From: Rhodovulum robiginosum
GTDB taxonomy: Bacteria > Pseudomonadota > Alphaproteobacteria > Rhodobacterales > Rhodobacteraceae
Assembly: GCF_003944755.1 (NCBI RefSeq)
Contig: NZ_RWGU01000050.1
Location: 1 to 64,000 of the forward strand
Direction: 5' to 3'
Length of the DNA: 64,000 nt
In this document: in pieces, positions 24,725 through 33,541 of the stretch
How positions within the stretch are numbered: the first letter of the stretch is position 1
Layout of the letters: each line of letters begins with the position of its first letter
Notes under the pieces: generated by a model
Told to the model about the DNA's origin: nothing
Seen by the model: only the letters and a program-made list of their open reading frames with translations
Databases searched by the model: none
Translations under genes and position numbers: made by a program

Positions 24725-25570
24725 TCAGGCCCTGGCATCGGCGCGGGCGGCCTCCCAGGCCAGCATGGCGCGCTTGACCGGCAGGCCCCAGTGATAGCCG
24801 CCCAGTCCCCCCGACTTGCGCAACGCGCGGTGGCAGGGGATGAGCCAGGAAATCGGGTTGCGGCCCACCGCGGTGCCCACGGCGCGGACGGCTGTGGGGT
24901 GGCCGACGGCGCGCGCGATTTCCGAATAGGTGGTGACCTGCCCCGAGGGCACGCCCAGCAACGCCTCCCACACCTTGATCTGGAACGGACCGCCGATCAG
25001 GTGCAGCCGCGCCTCGCCTTTCTGAGCGAAGGCGGCCTCGACAAGCGGCGCCAGCCGCTCGGGCGCCTCAACGACCCGCGCCTCGGGCCAGCGCGCGGTC
25101 ATGTCGGCCAGGGCCGCCTCGCGGCCTGTCTCGTCGGTAAAGGCCAGCCCGCACAGCCCCTTGTCCGTGCCCATCGCCAACGCCTCGCCAAAGGGGCTGG
25201 GAAAGAACCCGTAGGCGATGGTCAGCCCCGCGCCGCGGCGGGCAAACTCGCCCGGGCTCATCGCCTCCCACCGCACGAACAGATCGTGCAGCCGGCCTGA
25301 GCCCGACAGCCCGACCGCATCGGCGGCCTCGAGCGTGGTGAACCGCTCGCGCATCAGCGCGCGCGCATGGCCCAGCGTCAGGTATTGCTGGTAGCGCTTG
25401 GGCGAGACGCCGACCCAGCGGCTGAACAGGCGCTGGAAATGGGCCGGGCTCATGTTCATCTCGGCGGCGAGGTCGTCGAGCGACAGCGCCGCGCCGCCGG
25501 CCGCGTCGATCCGCTCGATCGCGCGGCGCATGACCGCGTAGTGATAGCCGGGTTCCGTCATCTCGTTCAT
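24725..25570 (-). CDS. AraC-type HTH / O6-methylguanine-DNA methyltransferase fusion (Ada-like)
   Basis: The 281-aa protein joins an AraC HTH pair (about residues 15-105: LDDLAAEMNMSPAHFQRLFSRWVGVSPKRYQQY...) to a methyltransferase domain with the alkyl-acceptor Cys near residue 246 in LIPCHR. The N-terminal zinc and methylphosphotriester domain of full-length Ada, with its four Cys, is absent. Repair by direct transfer of O6-alkyl groups should work. How, or whether, alkylation controls the HTH part is unclear. It is divergent from nth, so two DNA-repair genes share a 128-bp control region. Confidence 0.9.
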   Translation of the reverse strand: MNEMTEPGYHYAVMRRAIERIDAAGGAALSLDDLAAEMNMSPAHFQRLFSRWVGVSPKRYQQYLTLGHARALMRERFTTLEAADAVGLSGSGRLHDLFVRWEAMSPGEFARRGAGLTIAYGFFPSPFGEALAMGTDKGLCGLAFTDETGREAALADMTARWPEARVVEAPERLAPLVEAAFAQKGEARLHLIGGPFQIKVWEALLGVPSGQVTTYSEIARAVGHPTAVRAVGTAVGRNPISWLIPCHRALRKSGGLGGYHWGLPVKRAMLAWEAARADARA

Positions 25571-25698
25571 TGCGCGTCCTCCTTGCGCCATGCCCCGAGA
25601 ATAGGCGCCGGCGCGCCCTCCGGCGACCCGAAACCTGCGCCAAAACACCTGGCCCCGCCCGCTTGCCCCCGGCCCCTATGCGGGGCATACCGGCGGGC

Positions 25699-26343
25699 AT
25701 GGCACAGCAGATGGGCTATCATAAGATCACCGAGGTCTTTCGCCGCTTTCACGCGGCCGAGCCCGAGCCCAAGGGCGAGCTGGAGCATGTGAACGCCTAC
25801 ACGCTGGTGGTGGCCGTGGCGCTGTCGGCGCAGGCGACCGATGCGGGGGTGAACAAGGCCACGCGGGGGCTGTTCCAGATCGCCGACACGCCGGAAAAGA
25901 TGCTGGCGCTCGGCGAGGATGGGCTGATCGAGCATATCAAGACGATCGGCCTTTACCGCAACAAGGCCAAGAACGTGATAAAGCTCAGCCGCATCCTGGT
26001 AGACGACTACGGCGGCGAGGTGCCGTCCTCGCGCGCCGCGCTGCAATCGCTGCCGGGCGTGGGGCGCAAGACCGCCAACGTGGTGCTGAACATGTGGTGG
26101 GGCCTGCCCGCGCAGGCGGTCGATACCCATATCTTCCGCTTCGGCAACCGCTCGGGCGTGGCCGCGGGCAAGACCGTCGAGGCGGTGGAGCGCGCCATCG
26201 AGGACAACGTGCCGGCCGAATACCAGCGCCACGCCCATCACTGGATGATCCTGCACGGCCGCTACACCTGCAAGGCGCGCAAGCCCATGTGCCCCACCTG
26301 CCTGATCCGCGATCTCTGCCCCTTTGAGGACAAAACCGAATGA
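25699..26343 (+). CDS. nth: Endonuclease III
   Basis: Bifunctional glycosylase/AP-lyase for oxidised pyrimidines. The 214-aa protein has the helix-hairpin-helix LPGVGRKTANVVL with the catalytic Lys, the catalytic Asp in VDTHIFR, and the 4Fe-4S ligands C-x6-C-x2-C-x5-C in CKARKPMCPTCLIRDLC near the C-terminus. The start at 25699 gives the usual family length; ATGs at 25678 and 25711 are alternatives. The stop overlaps the ATG of the next gene (ATGA). Confidence 0.93.
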   Translation: MAQQMGYHKITEVFRRFHAAEPEPKGELEHVNAYTLVVAVALSAQATDAGVNKATRGLFQIADTPEKMLALGEDGLIEHIKTIGLYRNKAKNVIKLSRILVDDYGGEVPSSRAALQSLPGVGRKTANVVLNMWWGLPAQAVDTHIFRFGNRSGVAAGKTVEAVERAIEDNVPAEYQRHAHHWMILHGRYTCKARKPMCPTCLIRDLCPFEDKTE

Positions 26344-27335
26344 CCAAACCCTACCAAGTTGTCGGTATCGGCAACGCCCTTGTCGACGTCCTGGCCCATG
26401 CCGAAGACGGCTTTCTCGACACGCATGGCATCGAGAAGGGCATCATGCAGCTCATCGACATGCAGCGCGCGGTGCATCTTTACGGACAGATCGGCCCGGC
26501 GCAGGAAATCTCGGGCGGATCGGCCGCGAACACCATCGCGGGCATCGCGCATCTGGGCGGGCGCACGGCCTATGTCGGCAAGGTCAAGGACGACCAGCTG
26601 GGCGCGATCTTCGCCCATGATTTGCGCGCGCAGGGGGCCGAGTACGACACGCCGCCCGCGCCGAAGGAGACCGACGGGGAAACCGGGCGATGCATCGTGC
26701 TGGTCACGCCTGACGGCGAACGCTCGATGAACACCTATCTCGGGGTGACCGAGCACCTCACGCCGTCCGACATCGACGAACGTCAGGTGGCGGGCGCCGA
26801 GTGGATCTACCTCGAAGGCTACCGCTTCGACGGGCCCGAAAGCCACGAGGCCTTCGCGCGGGCCATCGGCGCGGCGAAATCGGCCGGCGGCCGCGTGTCG
26901 CTGACCCTGTCCGACCCGTTCTGCGTGGAACGCCACCGCGACGCCTTTCGCCGGATGATCCGGGCCGATGTCGACCTGCTGTTCGCGAACCGCGCCGAGA
27001 TACTGTCGATGTACGAGACCGACGATTTCGACGCGGCGCTCAGCCGCGCGGCCGCCGAGATCGACATCGTCGCCTGCACCGACAGCGAGAACGGGGCGCA
27101 TATCCTGTCGGGCGGGCAGCGCTGGCACGCGCCCGCCGTGCCGACGCGGGTGGTCGACGCCACCGGCGCGGGCGACCTCTTCGCCGGGGCCTTTCTCTGG
27201 GGGCTGACCCATGGCCATGAGCTGGAGACCTGCGGGCGCATGGGCTGCATCGCGGCCAGCGAGATCATCAGCCATATCGGCGCCCGCGCCGAGGCCGACC
27301 TCAAAGCGCTGTTTCGGGAACACGGGCTGACGTGA
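26340..27335 (+). CDS. PfkB-family carbohydrate/nucleoside kinase (adenosine kinase-like)
   Basis: The 331-aa ribokinase-fold kinase starts TKPYQVVGIGNALVDVLAH. It has the PfkB signature 1 region SGGSAANTIAGIAHLGGRTAYVG and signature 2 with the catalytic Asp in VDATGAGDLFAGAFLWG. The overall sequence is of the adenosine-kinase-like type common in alphaproteobacteria; substrate specificity is not proven by motifs. It overlaps nth by 4 bases and converges with the sulfotransferase gene. Confidence 0.88.
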   Translation: MTKPYQVVGIGNALVDVLAHAEDGFLDTHGIEKGIMQLIDMQRAVHLYGQIGPAQEISGGSAANTIAGIAHLGGRTAYVGKVKDDQLGAIFAHDLRAQGAEYDTPPAPKETDGETGRCIVLVTPDGERSMNTYLGVTEHLTPSDIDERQVAGAEWIYLEGYRFDGPESHEAFARAIGAAKSAGGRVSLTLSDPFCVERHRDAFRRMIRADVDLLFANRAEILSMYETDDFDAALSRAAAEIDIVACTDSENGAHILSGGQRWHAPAVPTRVVDATGAGDLFAGAFLWGLTHGHELETCGRMGCIAASEIISHIGARAEADLKALFREHGLT

Positions 27336-27345
27336 CGGCGCGCGC

Positions 27346-28164
27346 TTAGTCGCCCAGCTTGGCGTGCACCTCGTCGAGGTCGATCTCGCCGATGGGCATC
27401 TTGTTGCCCGGGTTTTCGAAATCGTATTTGAACAGCACGAAGTCGCGTTTGTAGATCTCGTAGACGAGGTGCATCGACAGGTCGTCGAAATAGTCTTCGA
27501 CCGGATGCGCGCGTTCCGGCCCGTGGCCCTGGGATTCGTTGAAGCGCGGTATCTCGTCGAGCGTGACGCCATGGGGCGTTTCGACCGCGTCGAGCACCGT
27601 CTGCATCCCCTCGTTGAATTTTTCGGTGAAGAAGATGTGGTCGTAACGCCCGCCATTGACGATGAAGGTCGAGACATGCCCAGACATGGCCGACCAATGG
27701 ATGTCGGGGTCCATCGGGCGGCGCCAGCGGATGGTGTCGCGCGCGAATAGCAGGAACCGGCGAAAGCTCTTGATCTGGTCGAACTCCTGCTTGCCGTCCT
27801 CGCCGCCGACCTCGATGCCGTATTTCTGGACCAATAGCGGCACCAGCTTGCCGCGGTAGCGTTTGCCGTTGCGCTGGATGCCGCAGATCTTGTCGAAAAA
27901 GGACGACAGGATGCGCGAATAGGGGTTGCGCACGCAGGTAAAGGCATAGGCCTCGTGCCCGCGCACGACGCGCTCGATGGGGGCGTGGCTGTCCTCCAGC
28001 GCCCATTTGTGCAGGCCCGCGGTGGCGTCGTGCACGTCGCCGTCGAAGAATTCGCCGTGATCGGAGTAGAACATGATCTGCCCGATCGTGGAGCAGGCGC
28101 ATTTCGGCACGACGCGGTAGACCATGCTTTCGCTCGTCGTCATCCAGGTGCCGGGAAAGCCCAT
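27346..28164 (-). CDS. Sulfotransferase family protein
   Basis: The 272-aa protein has the 5'-phosphosulfate loop as VPKCACSTI near residue 18 and a 3'-phosphate-binding segment as CVRNPYSRILSSF near residue 82. Both belong to the carbohydrate-type sulfotransferase family that uses PAPS. It is predicted to add sulfate to a glycan or lipid. No signal peptide is present, so it acts in the cytosol. AAGGAG lies about 9 bases before the ATG. It is divergent from a GT14-like glycosyltransferase with a shared 144-bp region, which suggests they modify the same polymer. Confidence 0.85.
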   Translation of the reverse strand: MGFPGTWMTTSESMVYRVVPKCACSTIGQIMFYSDHGEFFDGDVHDATAGLHKWALEDSHAPIERVVRGHEAYAFTCVRNPYSRILSSFFDKICGIQRNGKRYRGKLVPLLVQKYGIEVGGEDGKQEFDQIKSFRRFLLFARDTIRWRRPMDPDIHWSAMSGHVSTFIVNGGRYDHIFFTEKFNEGMQTVLDAVETPHGVTLDEIPRFNESQGHGPERAHPVEDYFDDLSMHLVYEIYKRDFVLFKYDFENPGNKMPIGEIDLDEVHAKLGD

Positions 28165-28214
28165 GGGCGCTACTCCTTTTTGCGACGAGCCATTGCACAG
28201 GCTCCGGTGACATG

Positions 28215-28243
28215 TAGAAAGCAAAGTTATACGGTTTTTTCAA
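28215..28243 (-). promoter_or_regulatory. Candidate promoter of the sulfotransferase gene
   Basis: On the minus strand TTGAAA (28243-28238), a 17-base spacer and TTTCTA (28220-28215). The predicted leader is about 44 bases. The region is AT-rich against its surroundings. Confidence 0.45.
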
Positions 28244-28308
28244 CGGCTGACCGCCATATCTGCCCTGTCCCGCAAACGGCACGGCGAAATCTTGGAAAAA
28301 GGGGGCCG

Positions 28309-29886
28309 ATGGCCAAGATCGCCTTCATCCTGCTATGCCACAAGGATCCGGATGCGATCATCAAGCAGGCCGAGCGGCTGACCGCGGCGGGCGACCTGAT
28401 GGCGATCCATTTCGATGCGCGCGCACCCAAGACGGATTACGACGCGATCCGTGCCGCGCTCGACTCCAACCCCTCGGTGACATTCGCCAAGAAACGCATC
28501 AGATGCGGCTGGGGGGAATGGTCGCTGGTCGAGGCCACGCTGAACGCGGTGGAGGCGGCCGAAGAGGCGTTTCCCAAGGCCACCCATTTCTACATGCTGT
28601 CGGGCGACTGCATGGCGATCAAATCGGCCGAATACACCCATTCCTACCTCGATGCCGAGGACGTGGACTATATCGAAAGCTTCGATTTCTTCGAGTCCGA
28701 CTGGATCAAGACCGGGATGAAGGGCGACCGGCTGGTCTATCGCCATTTCTTCAACGAACGGAAATACAAGCGACTGTTCTACGCCGCCTATGACCTGCAA
28801 AAACGTCTGGGGCTCAAGCGCGAGATCCCGGCCGACCTGCAAATCATGATCGGCAGCCAGTGGTGGTGCCTGCGCCGGTCGACCATCGAGGCGGTGCTCG
28901 ACTTTTGCCGCGCCCGGCCCGACATCGTGCGGTTTTTCCGCACCACCTGGATTCCCGACGAGACGTTTTTCCAGACCCTGGTGCGCCATCTGGTGCCCGA
29001 GGTCGAGCTGCGACCCCGCACGCTGACCTTCCTGATGTTTTCCGATTACGGGATGCCGGTCACCTTCTACAACGACCATTACGACCTGCTGCTCGGTCAG
29101 GATTTCCTCTTCGCGCGCAAGATCTCGCCGGAGGCGCGCGAGCTCAAGCGCCGGCTCGGCGCGCTCTATGCCAGCCGCAAGCTCGATTTCGACATCTCCA
29201 ACGAGGGGCTCAGCCTGTTTCAGTTTCTCACCGGGCGCGGCCGGGTCGGGCGCCGCTTTGCGCCCCGTTTCTGGGAAAAAGAGGCAAGCCTCGGGCGCGA
29301 GCGCGAGCTCTTGATCGTGACCTGCAAGAAATGGCACGTGGCCAAACGCCTGGTCGACCGGGTGCGGCAGGCGACCAACCTGCCGGCGGTCGAGTATCTT
29401 TTCGACGAGGCCGACACGGCGTTGCCCAATCTCGGCGGCATCCAGGCATCGCTGGAAAAGCGCACCCGCCACCGTCGGGCGCTGATGCGGATGCTGTTCG
29501 ACTATTACGATACCGACCGGCTGATCATCTGTCTCGACCCAGCCAGCCTCGAGCTGATGCAGGATTTCTATTCGGACCGGTCCAAGACCAAGATGCTGGA
29601 GGTTCAGTGCCAGTTCACCGACGAGTATCTCATCGGCCATGCCCACCGGGTGGGACTGGCCGGAGAGCATACCCCGAAAGAGGTGATGGACCGGCTATTG
29701 CCCACCATCCGCAACGACGTGATCTTCGAGAGCGACCGCATCCGCGACGCCGATTTCCCGCATCTCTACCGCATGCGGCAGACGGCCAGCGTCGATGAGA
29801 ACGCGGCGCCGCTGGCGCAGTTTCTCGAACTGCCCTACGACAAGGCCCGCGAAATCGCCGCCGCCCATTATCTCTTTGCCGATTGA
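28309..29886 (+). CDS. Core-2/I-branching (GT14-like) glycosyltransferase with extra C-terminal domain
   Basis: The 525-aa protein has an N-terminal GT14-type domain (about residues 1-250: MAKIAFILLCHKDPDAI, THFYMLSGDCMAIKS, IMIGSQWWCLRR, TTWIPDETFFQTL), as in beta-1,6-N-acetylglucosaminyltransferases. About 270 further residues (RERELLIVTCKKWHVAKRL, then ALMRMLFDYYDTDRLIICL) do not belong to the GT fold. They look like a second nucleotide- or ligand-binding module, which I recall only as domains of unknown function in this group. There is no signal peptide or membrane helix. It is divergent from the sulfotransferase. The acceptor is unknown. Confidence 0.82.
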   Translation: MAKIAFILLCHKDPDAIIKQAERLTAAGDLMAIHFDARAPKTDYDAIRAALDSNPSVTFAKKRIRCGWGEWSLVEATLNAVEAAEEAFPKATHFYMLSGDCMAIKSAEYTHSYLDAEDVDYIESFDFFESDWIKTGMKGDRLVYRHFFNERKYKRLFYAAYDLQKRLGLKREIPADLQIMIGSQWWCLRRSTIEAVLDFCRARPDIVRFFRTTWIPDETFFQTLVRHLVPEVELRPRTLTFLMFSDYGMPVTFYNDHYDLLLGQDFLFARKISPEARELKRRLGALYASRKLDFDISNEGLSLFQFLTGRGRVGRRFAPRFWEKEASLGRERELLIVTCKKWHVAKRLVDRVRQATNLPAVEYLFDEADTALPNLGGIQASLEKRTRHRRALMRMLFDYYDTDRLIICLDPASLELMQDFYSDRSKTKMLEVQCQFTDEYLIGHAHRVGLAGEHTPKEVMDRLLPTIRNDVIFESDRIRDADFPHLYRMRQTASVDENAAPLAQFLELPYDKAREIAAAHYLFAD

Positions 29887-29897
29887 GGAGCGCCCCG

Positions 29898-30278
29898 ATG
29901 ACCTATGACTATGACGACCAGAACGTGTTCGCAAAGATCCTGCGCGGGGAGATCCCGAACGATACGGTGATGGAGACCGAGCACACGCTTGCCTTCAACG
30001 ATATAGCGCCCCAGGCGCCGGTGCATGTGCTGGTCATCCCGAAAGGCCCTTACGTCTGCTACGACCATTTCGCGCTGGAGGCGTCCGACGCGGAACTTGC
30101 CGACTTTTCGCGCGTGATCGGCCAGATCTGCCGGATGAGGGGCATCCAGCCCGGTGAGGGCGGCGACGGGTTCCGCCTGATCACCAATGCCGGGGACGAC
30201 GGCGTGCAAGAGGTGCCCCATATGCATATGCATATTCTCGCCGGGCGCCCCCTGGGGCGGATGCTGCAAAAGCGTTAG
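29898..30278 (+). CDS. HIT-family nucleotide-binding protein
   Basis: The 126-aa histidine-triad protein begins MTYDYDDQNVFAKILRGEIPND. It carries VHVLVIPKGPYVCYDHF and the triad in VPHMHMHILAGRPLGRML, the HxHxH active site of Hint-type nucleoside phosphoramidate hydrolases. The ATG follows the glycosyltransferase stop by 12 bases with GAGGAG in between, so cotranscription is likely. Confidence 0.92.
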   Translation: MTYDYDDQNVFAKILRGEIPNDTVMETEHTLAFNDIAPQAPVHVLVIPKGPYVCYDHFALEASDAELADFSRVIGQICRMRGIQPGEGGDGFRLITNAGDDGVQEVPHMHMHILAGRPLGRMLQKR

Positions 30279-30610
30279 GCTGCAAAAGGCCCCGCCCGCG
30301 CCGGGCCTTCGATGCTGGCCGGGCCGCGTTTTGCGGCGTGACGCCTTTCTAAAGGGCAATCTCGGCACGGGGCGTTGCACCCCGGGCAAAGCGGCTGTTC
30401 CGAAAAGGCATCTTCTAAACCGCCGCATCCAGCCCAAGTATACTGCAGTGCAGCAATGCTGATGCAGCATCGGCTGCTCGCGCCGGGGCTCCGCCTTGCA
30501 GGGGGTCCCTTTACATCCCAGAGGCCGAATGGCGCGTTCGGGGGATAGCTACACGAAAACGGGAGGGAAAACGGCGTCCGTGCGGCGCCCAATACGGCTA
30601 GGAGCATACC
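30279..30610. other. Intergenic region with inverted repeats upstream of the DUF1127 gene
   Basis: No gene is seen in these 332 bp. At 30286-30309 AAGGCCC and GGGCCTT form a weak hairpin that may end the HIT transcript. At 30439-30444 TATACT could be a -10. It is followed by the palindrome ACTGCAGT and the perfect inverted repeat ATGCTG-ATG-CAGCAT at 30456-30470, which may be an operator for the DUF1127 gene. Confidence 0.4.
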
Positions 30611-30844
30611 ATGCAACGCAATGCAGTCCTTCAGGCGGGCATCTTTCCCGCCAAGTGGCAAAACCTTATCGGGCGCAAGCTTGAGCAGTACCAGACATGG
30701 CAACTGCGGCGGCAGGTCTACGCCCAGACCTTGAGGGAACTGGAAACCATGTCGGACCGGAACCTGGACGACATCTCGATCGCGCGCTGCGACATCCGGC
30801 GGATCGCCGCCGAGTCGGCCCGCGATGCCGTGATCGGCCGATAA
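30611..30844 (+). CDS. DUF1127 small protein
   Basis: The 77-aa protein has the YjiS-like DUF1127 motif in its C-terminal half: YAQTLRELETMSDRNLDDISIARCDIRRIAAESARD. DUF1127 proteins in alphaproteobacteria include RNA-binding regulators of phosphate and carbon metabolism and of sRNA maturation. Which of these applies here is unknown. AGGAG lies 7 bases before the ATG. It is monocistronic with a long upstream region, as such stress-induced genes often are. Confidence 0.85.
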   Translation: MQRNAVLQAGIFPAKWQNLIGRKLEQYQTWQLRRQVYAQTLRELETMSDRNLDDISIARCDIRRIAAESARDAVIGR

Positions 30845-30891
30845 ACCGCGCGGTTGCAGCGCAGGCCCGGTTTCGGCCGGTCCGCGGTGTT

Positions 30892-31455
30892 TCACACCCC
30901 GGTCCCGTTCGAGCCCCTGCCAATTTCCCGCCAGTCCCCGTTCTTGAGACCCTCCAGCGTCCAGCGGCCGACCCGGTATCGGATCAGCCGCAGCGTCGGG
31001 TGGCCCACTGCAGCCGTCATCCGTCGCACCTGCCGGTTGCGGCCCTCGGAAATGGTCAGTTCCAGCCAGCAATCGGGCACCGACTTGCGAAACCGGACCG
31101 GCGGATCGCGCGGCCAGAGCCCGGCGGGCGGGTCGATGAGGCGTGCGCGGGCGGCGCGGGTGGGGCCGTCCTTGAGGGTCACGCCACGGCAGAGCGCATC
31201 CAGCGCCGCCGTGTCGGGTGTACCCTCGACCTGCACCCAGTAGGTCTTTTCCGTCTTGTGCTTCGGGCTGGCAATCTTCGCCTGCAGCCGCCCGTCATCG
31301 GTCAGCACCAAAAGCCCCTCGCTGTCGCGGTCCAGCCGCCCTGCGGGATAGACGCCGGGCACGTCGATATGATCGGCCAGCGTCTTGCGCCCCTCGGCAT
31401 CGGTGAATTGCGACAGCACCCCGTAGGGCTTGTTGAAGAGAATCACGCGGGCCAT
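30892..31455 (-). CDS. rluE: 23S rRNA pseudouridine synthase, RsuA/RluE type
   Basis: The 187-aa enzyme has the catalytic Asp in [18 protein letters not shown] and the RsuA-family motifs [22 protein letters not shown] and [23 protein letters not shown]. There is no N-terminal S4 domain, which points to RluE (23S U2457) rather than RluB or RsuA. It follows the ABC ATPase gene by 11 bp on the same strand. Confidence 0.87.
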   Translation of the reverse strand: MARVILFNKPYGVLSQFTDAEGRKTLADHIDVPGVYPAGRLDRDSEGLLVLTDDGRLQAKIASPKHKTEKTYWVQVEGTPDTAALDALCRGVTLKDGPTRAARARLIDPPAGLWPRDPPVRFRKSVPDCWLELTISEGRNRQVRRMTAAVGHPTLRLIRYRVGRWTLEGLKNGDWREIGRGSNGTGV

Positions 31456-31466
31456 GGTCGCCGGCC

Positions 31467-32411
31467 TCAGGCGGCCTTGCCCTTGTCCGAGGTCAGCGCC
31501 ACGAACACATCCTCAAGGTCGGGTTCTTCGGTGGCCACGTCGCGGATCACGATACCGGCCTTGCGCACCGCCTCCAGCACCGCGCCGGTGGCGATCTCGC
31601 CGCGGCGGTAGGTGAAGCAGAACGCGCCGTCGCGCCGCTGGCAGCTTTCGACGCCGGCGGGCATTTCGGGCAGCGTCGCGTCGCCGTCGGGGTGGATCAC
31701 CAGCGTCTTGGCGTCCATCCGCCCCACCAGCGCGGCGGTGGAATCCCGCGCGATCAGTTCGCCATGGTTAATGATGGCGATCTCGTCGCACATCTGCTCG
31801 GCCTCTTCCAGGTAATGGGTGGTCAGGATGATCGTCGTGCCCTGTTCCTCGTTCAGCCGGCGAATATTGGCCCACAGCATCTGGCGCAGCTCGATATCGA
31901 CGCCGGCCGTGGGCTCGTCCAGCACCAGAACCTGCGGCCGATGCACCAGGGCCTTGCCCAGAAGCAGCCGCCGCCGCATCCCGCCCGAAAGGTTTCGGGC
32001 ATAGGCGTCGGCCTTGTCTTCCAGCCCGATGGCCTTGAGCACCTTGTCGGTCACGCGCTGGGATTTCGGCACGCCGTAAAGCCCCGCCTGCACCTCCAGC
32101 GCGGCGCGGGGCGTGAAGAACGGGTCGATGTTCAGTTCCTGCGGCATCACCCCGATCGAGGCGCGCGACTGGCGCGGGTTGACGTCCTGATCGAAACCCC
32201 AGATTTGCACGCGGCCAGAGGTCTTCAGCACCAGCCCGGCCAGGATGTTGATCAGCGTCGACTTGCCCGCGCCGTTGGGGCCCAGCAGGCCAAAGATCGA
32301 CCCGGCCGGGATGTTCAGATCAACCGCTTTCAGCGCCTCTTTCGGGGGTTGGCTGCCGCTGGCGGCGTAGGTCTTGGTCAGCCCCTCGATTTCGATCGCG
32401 TTCTCGCCCAT
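31467..32411 (-). CDS. ABC-2 type transporter ATP-binding protein
   Basis: The 314-aa ATPase has Walker [10 protein letters not shown], a Q loop near [11 protein letters not shown], the ABC signature [15 protein letters not shown], Walker [13 protein letters not shown] and the H loop [10 protein letters not shown]. The layout (314 aa with a C-terminal domain of about 90 residues) is that of drug- or polysaccharide-export ABC-2 ATPases. No permease gene is adjacent, so the membrane partner must be elsewhere. The start [10 protein letters not shown] is chosen over upstream ATGs by family alignment. Confidence 0.88.
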   Translation of the reverse strand: MGENAIEIEGLTKTYAASGSQPPKEALKAVDLNIPAGSIFGLLGPNGAGKSTLINILAGLVLKTSGRVQIWGFDQDVNPRQSRASIGVMPQELNIDPFFTPRAALEVQAGLYGVPKSQRVTDKVLKAIGLEDKADAYARNLSGGMRRRLLLGKALVHRPQVLVLDEPTAGVDIELRQMLWANIRRLNEEQGTTIILTTHYLEEAEQMCDEIAIINHGELIARDSTAALVGRMDAKTLVIHPDGDATLPEMPAGVESCQRRDGAFCFTYRRGEIATGAVLEAVRKAGIVIRDVATEEPDLEDVFVALTSDKGKAA

Positions 32412-32513
32412 GCCGCCCCCTTTTCGCGCCGCTTGCCCGTGCCGGACCAATCGCTATCATGCCCTCCGAAGTAAGGCGACCCCGCCGCCACGACAATGAT
32501 CGGAGCCCAATCC

Positions 32514-32723
32514 ATGCCCGTCGAAGCCCCCGGACAGGACGAAGACACCCCGGCGCCGGAGACCGAAATCGTCAGCAAATGGCGCGTGGCCTGCGATGGC
32601 AGCGGCCCCGCGCTCGGCCATCCGCGGGTCTGGCTGCAGATCCCGCAGGACAAGGGGTGGGTCGAATGCGGTTATTGCGACAAGAAATTCATCCATGAAA
32701 GCTTTGCCGGCAAGGTGAAGTGA
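32514..32723 (+). CDS. Zinc-finger domain protein (NDUFS6/zf-CHCC type)
   Basis: The 69-aa protein carries C-x8-H-x14-C-x2-C zinc ligands in [17 protein letters not shown] and [11 protein letters not shown]. This is the NDUFS6-like zinc domain; alphaproteobacterial complex I has such an accessory subunit. GGAG stands 8 bases before the chosen ATG; an in-frame ATG at 32496 lacks one. It is one base from the next gene. Confidence 0.85.
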   Translation: MPVEAPGQDEDTPAPETEIVSKWRVACDGSGPALGHPRVWLQIPQDKGWVECGYCDKKFIHESFAGKVK

Positions 32724-32724
32724 C

Positions 32725-33537
32725 ATGCCTCTGCCGCCGCCGGTGCCGGTCCGCGTCGGCGGGCAGGAGATCGCGACGCGCGTGATGGGCGAGGGCCCGC
32801 CGCTGGTGCTGATCCACGGCACGCCGTTTTCCTCGCATGTCTGGCACCGCATCGCCCCGGTGCTGGCGGTGCGCCACCGGGTCTACCTGTACGACCTGCT
32901 GGGCTACGGGGCCTCGGCCAAGCCCGCCGGCGACGTGTCGCTTGGGGTGCAGAACGGGGTGCTGGCGGCGCTCTTCGCCCATTGGCAGCTCGACGCGCCG
33001 GGCGTGATCGCCCACGATTTCGGCGGTGCCACGGCGCTGCGCGCGCATCTCCTGGACGGGCTCGATTACGACCGGCTGCTGTTGATCGACCCGGTGGCCT
33101 TGCGCCCGTGGGGCAGCGCCTTCGTGGCCCATGTCAAACGCCACGAGGCGGCATTCGCAGGTGTGCCCGACTACATGCAGCGCGCGTTGCTGGCCGCCTA
33201 TATCCGCACCTCCAGCCATGCCGGGCTGACGGATGCGGCGCTCGATCCGTACATTGCGCCCTGGCTGGGGGCCGAGGGCCAGCCCGCCTTTTACCGCCAG
33301 ATCGCCCAGATGGACATGGCCTATACCGACGAGGTCGAGCCGGGGTATCCCGGCCTGCGCTGCCCGGTGCGGCTGATCTGGGGGCAAGAGGACCAATGGA
33401 TACCGCTGGCCGCGGGCGAGCGGCTGGCGGCGATGTTGCCGGGCTGCCGGCTGGTGCGGGTGCCCGGTGCGGGGCACCTGGTGCAAGAGGACGCGCCCGA
33501 GGCGATTCTGGCCGAGGCGCTGGACATGTTCGGGTGA
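32725..33537 (+). CDS. Alpha/beta-fold hydrolase
   Basis: The 270-aa hydrolase has an oxyanion-hole segment LIHGTPFSSHVW, YDLLGYGASAKP, and a nucleophile elbow where Asp replaces Ser (VIAHDFGGATALRAH). The acid lies in IWGQEDQWIPLAAGE and the catalytic His in GAGHLVQEDAPE. An Asp nucleophile at HDFGG is the haloalkane-dehalogenase/epoxide-hydrolase pattern, so hydrolysis of a halide, epoxide or similar compound is possible. The real substrate is unknown. It lies in a cluster with a zinc-finger gene and a DsbA-like gene. Confidence 0.85.
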   Translation: MPLPPPVPVRVGGQEIATRVMGEGPPLVLIHGTPFSSHVWHRIAPVLAVRHRVYLYDLLGYGASAKPAGDVSLGVQNGVLAALFAHWQLDAPGVIAHDFGGATALRAHLLDGLDYDRLLLIDPVALRPWGSAFVAHVKRHEAAFAGVPDYMQRALLAAYIRTSSHAGLTDAALDPYIAPWLGAEGQPAFYRQIAQMDMAYTDEVEPGYPGLRCPVRLIWGQEDQWIPLAAGERLAAMLPGCRLVRVPGAGHLVQEDAPEAILAEALDMFG

Positions 33538-33541
33538 GCGC

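Noticed and set aside
30844-30855. Palindrome AACCGCGCGGTT overlapping the DUF1127 stop
   Set aside because: It has no loop and no T tract; it is too short and GC-rich to call a terminator or operator.
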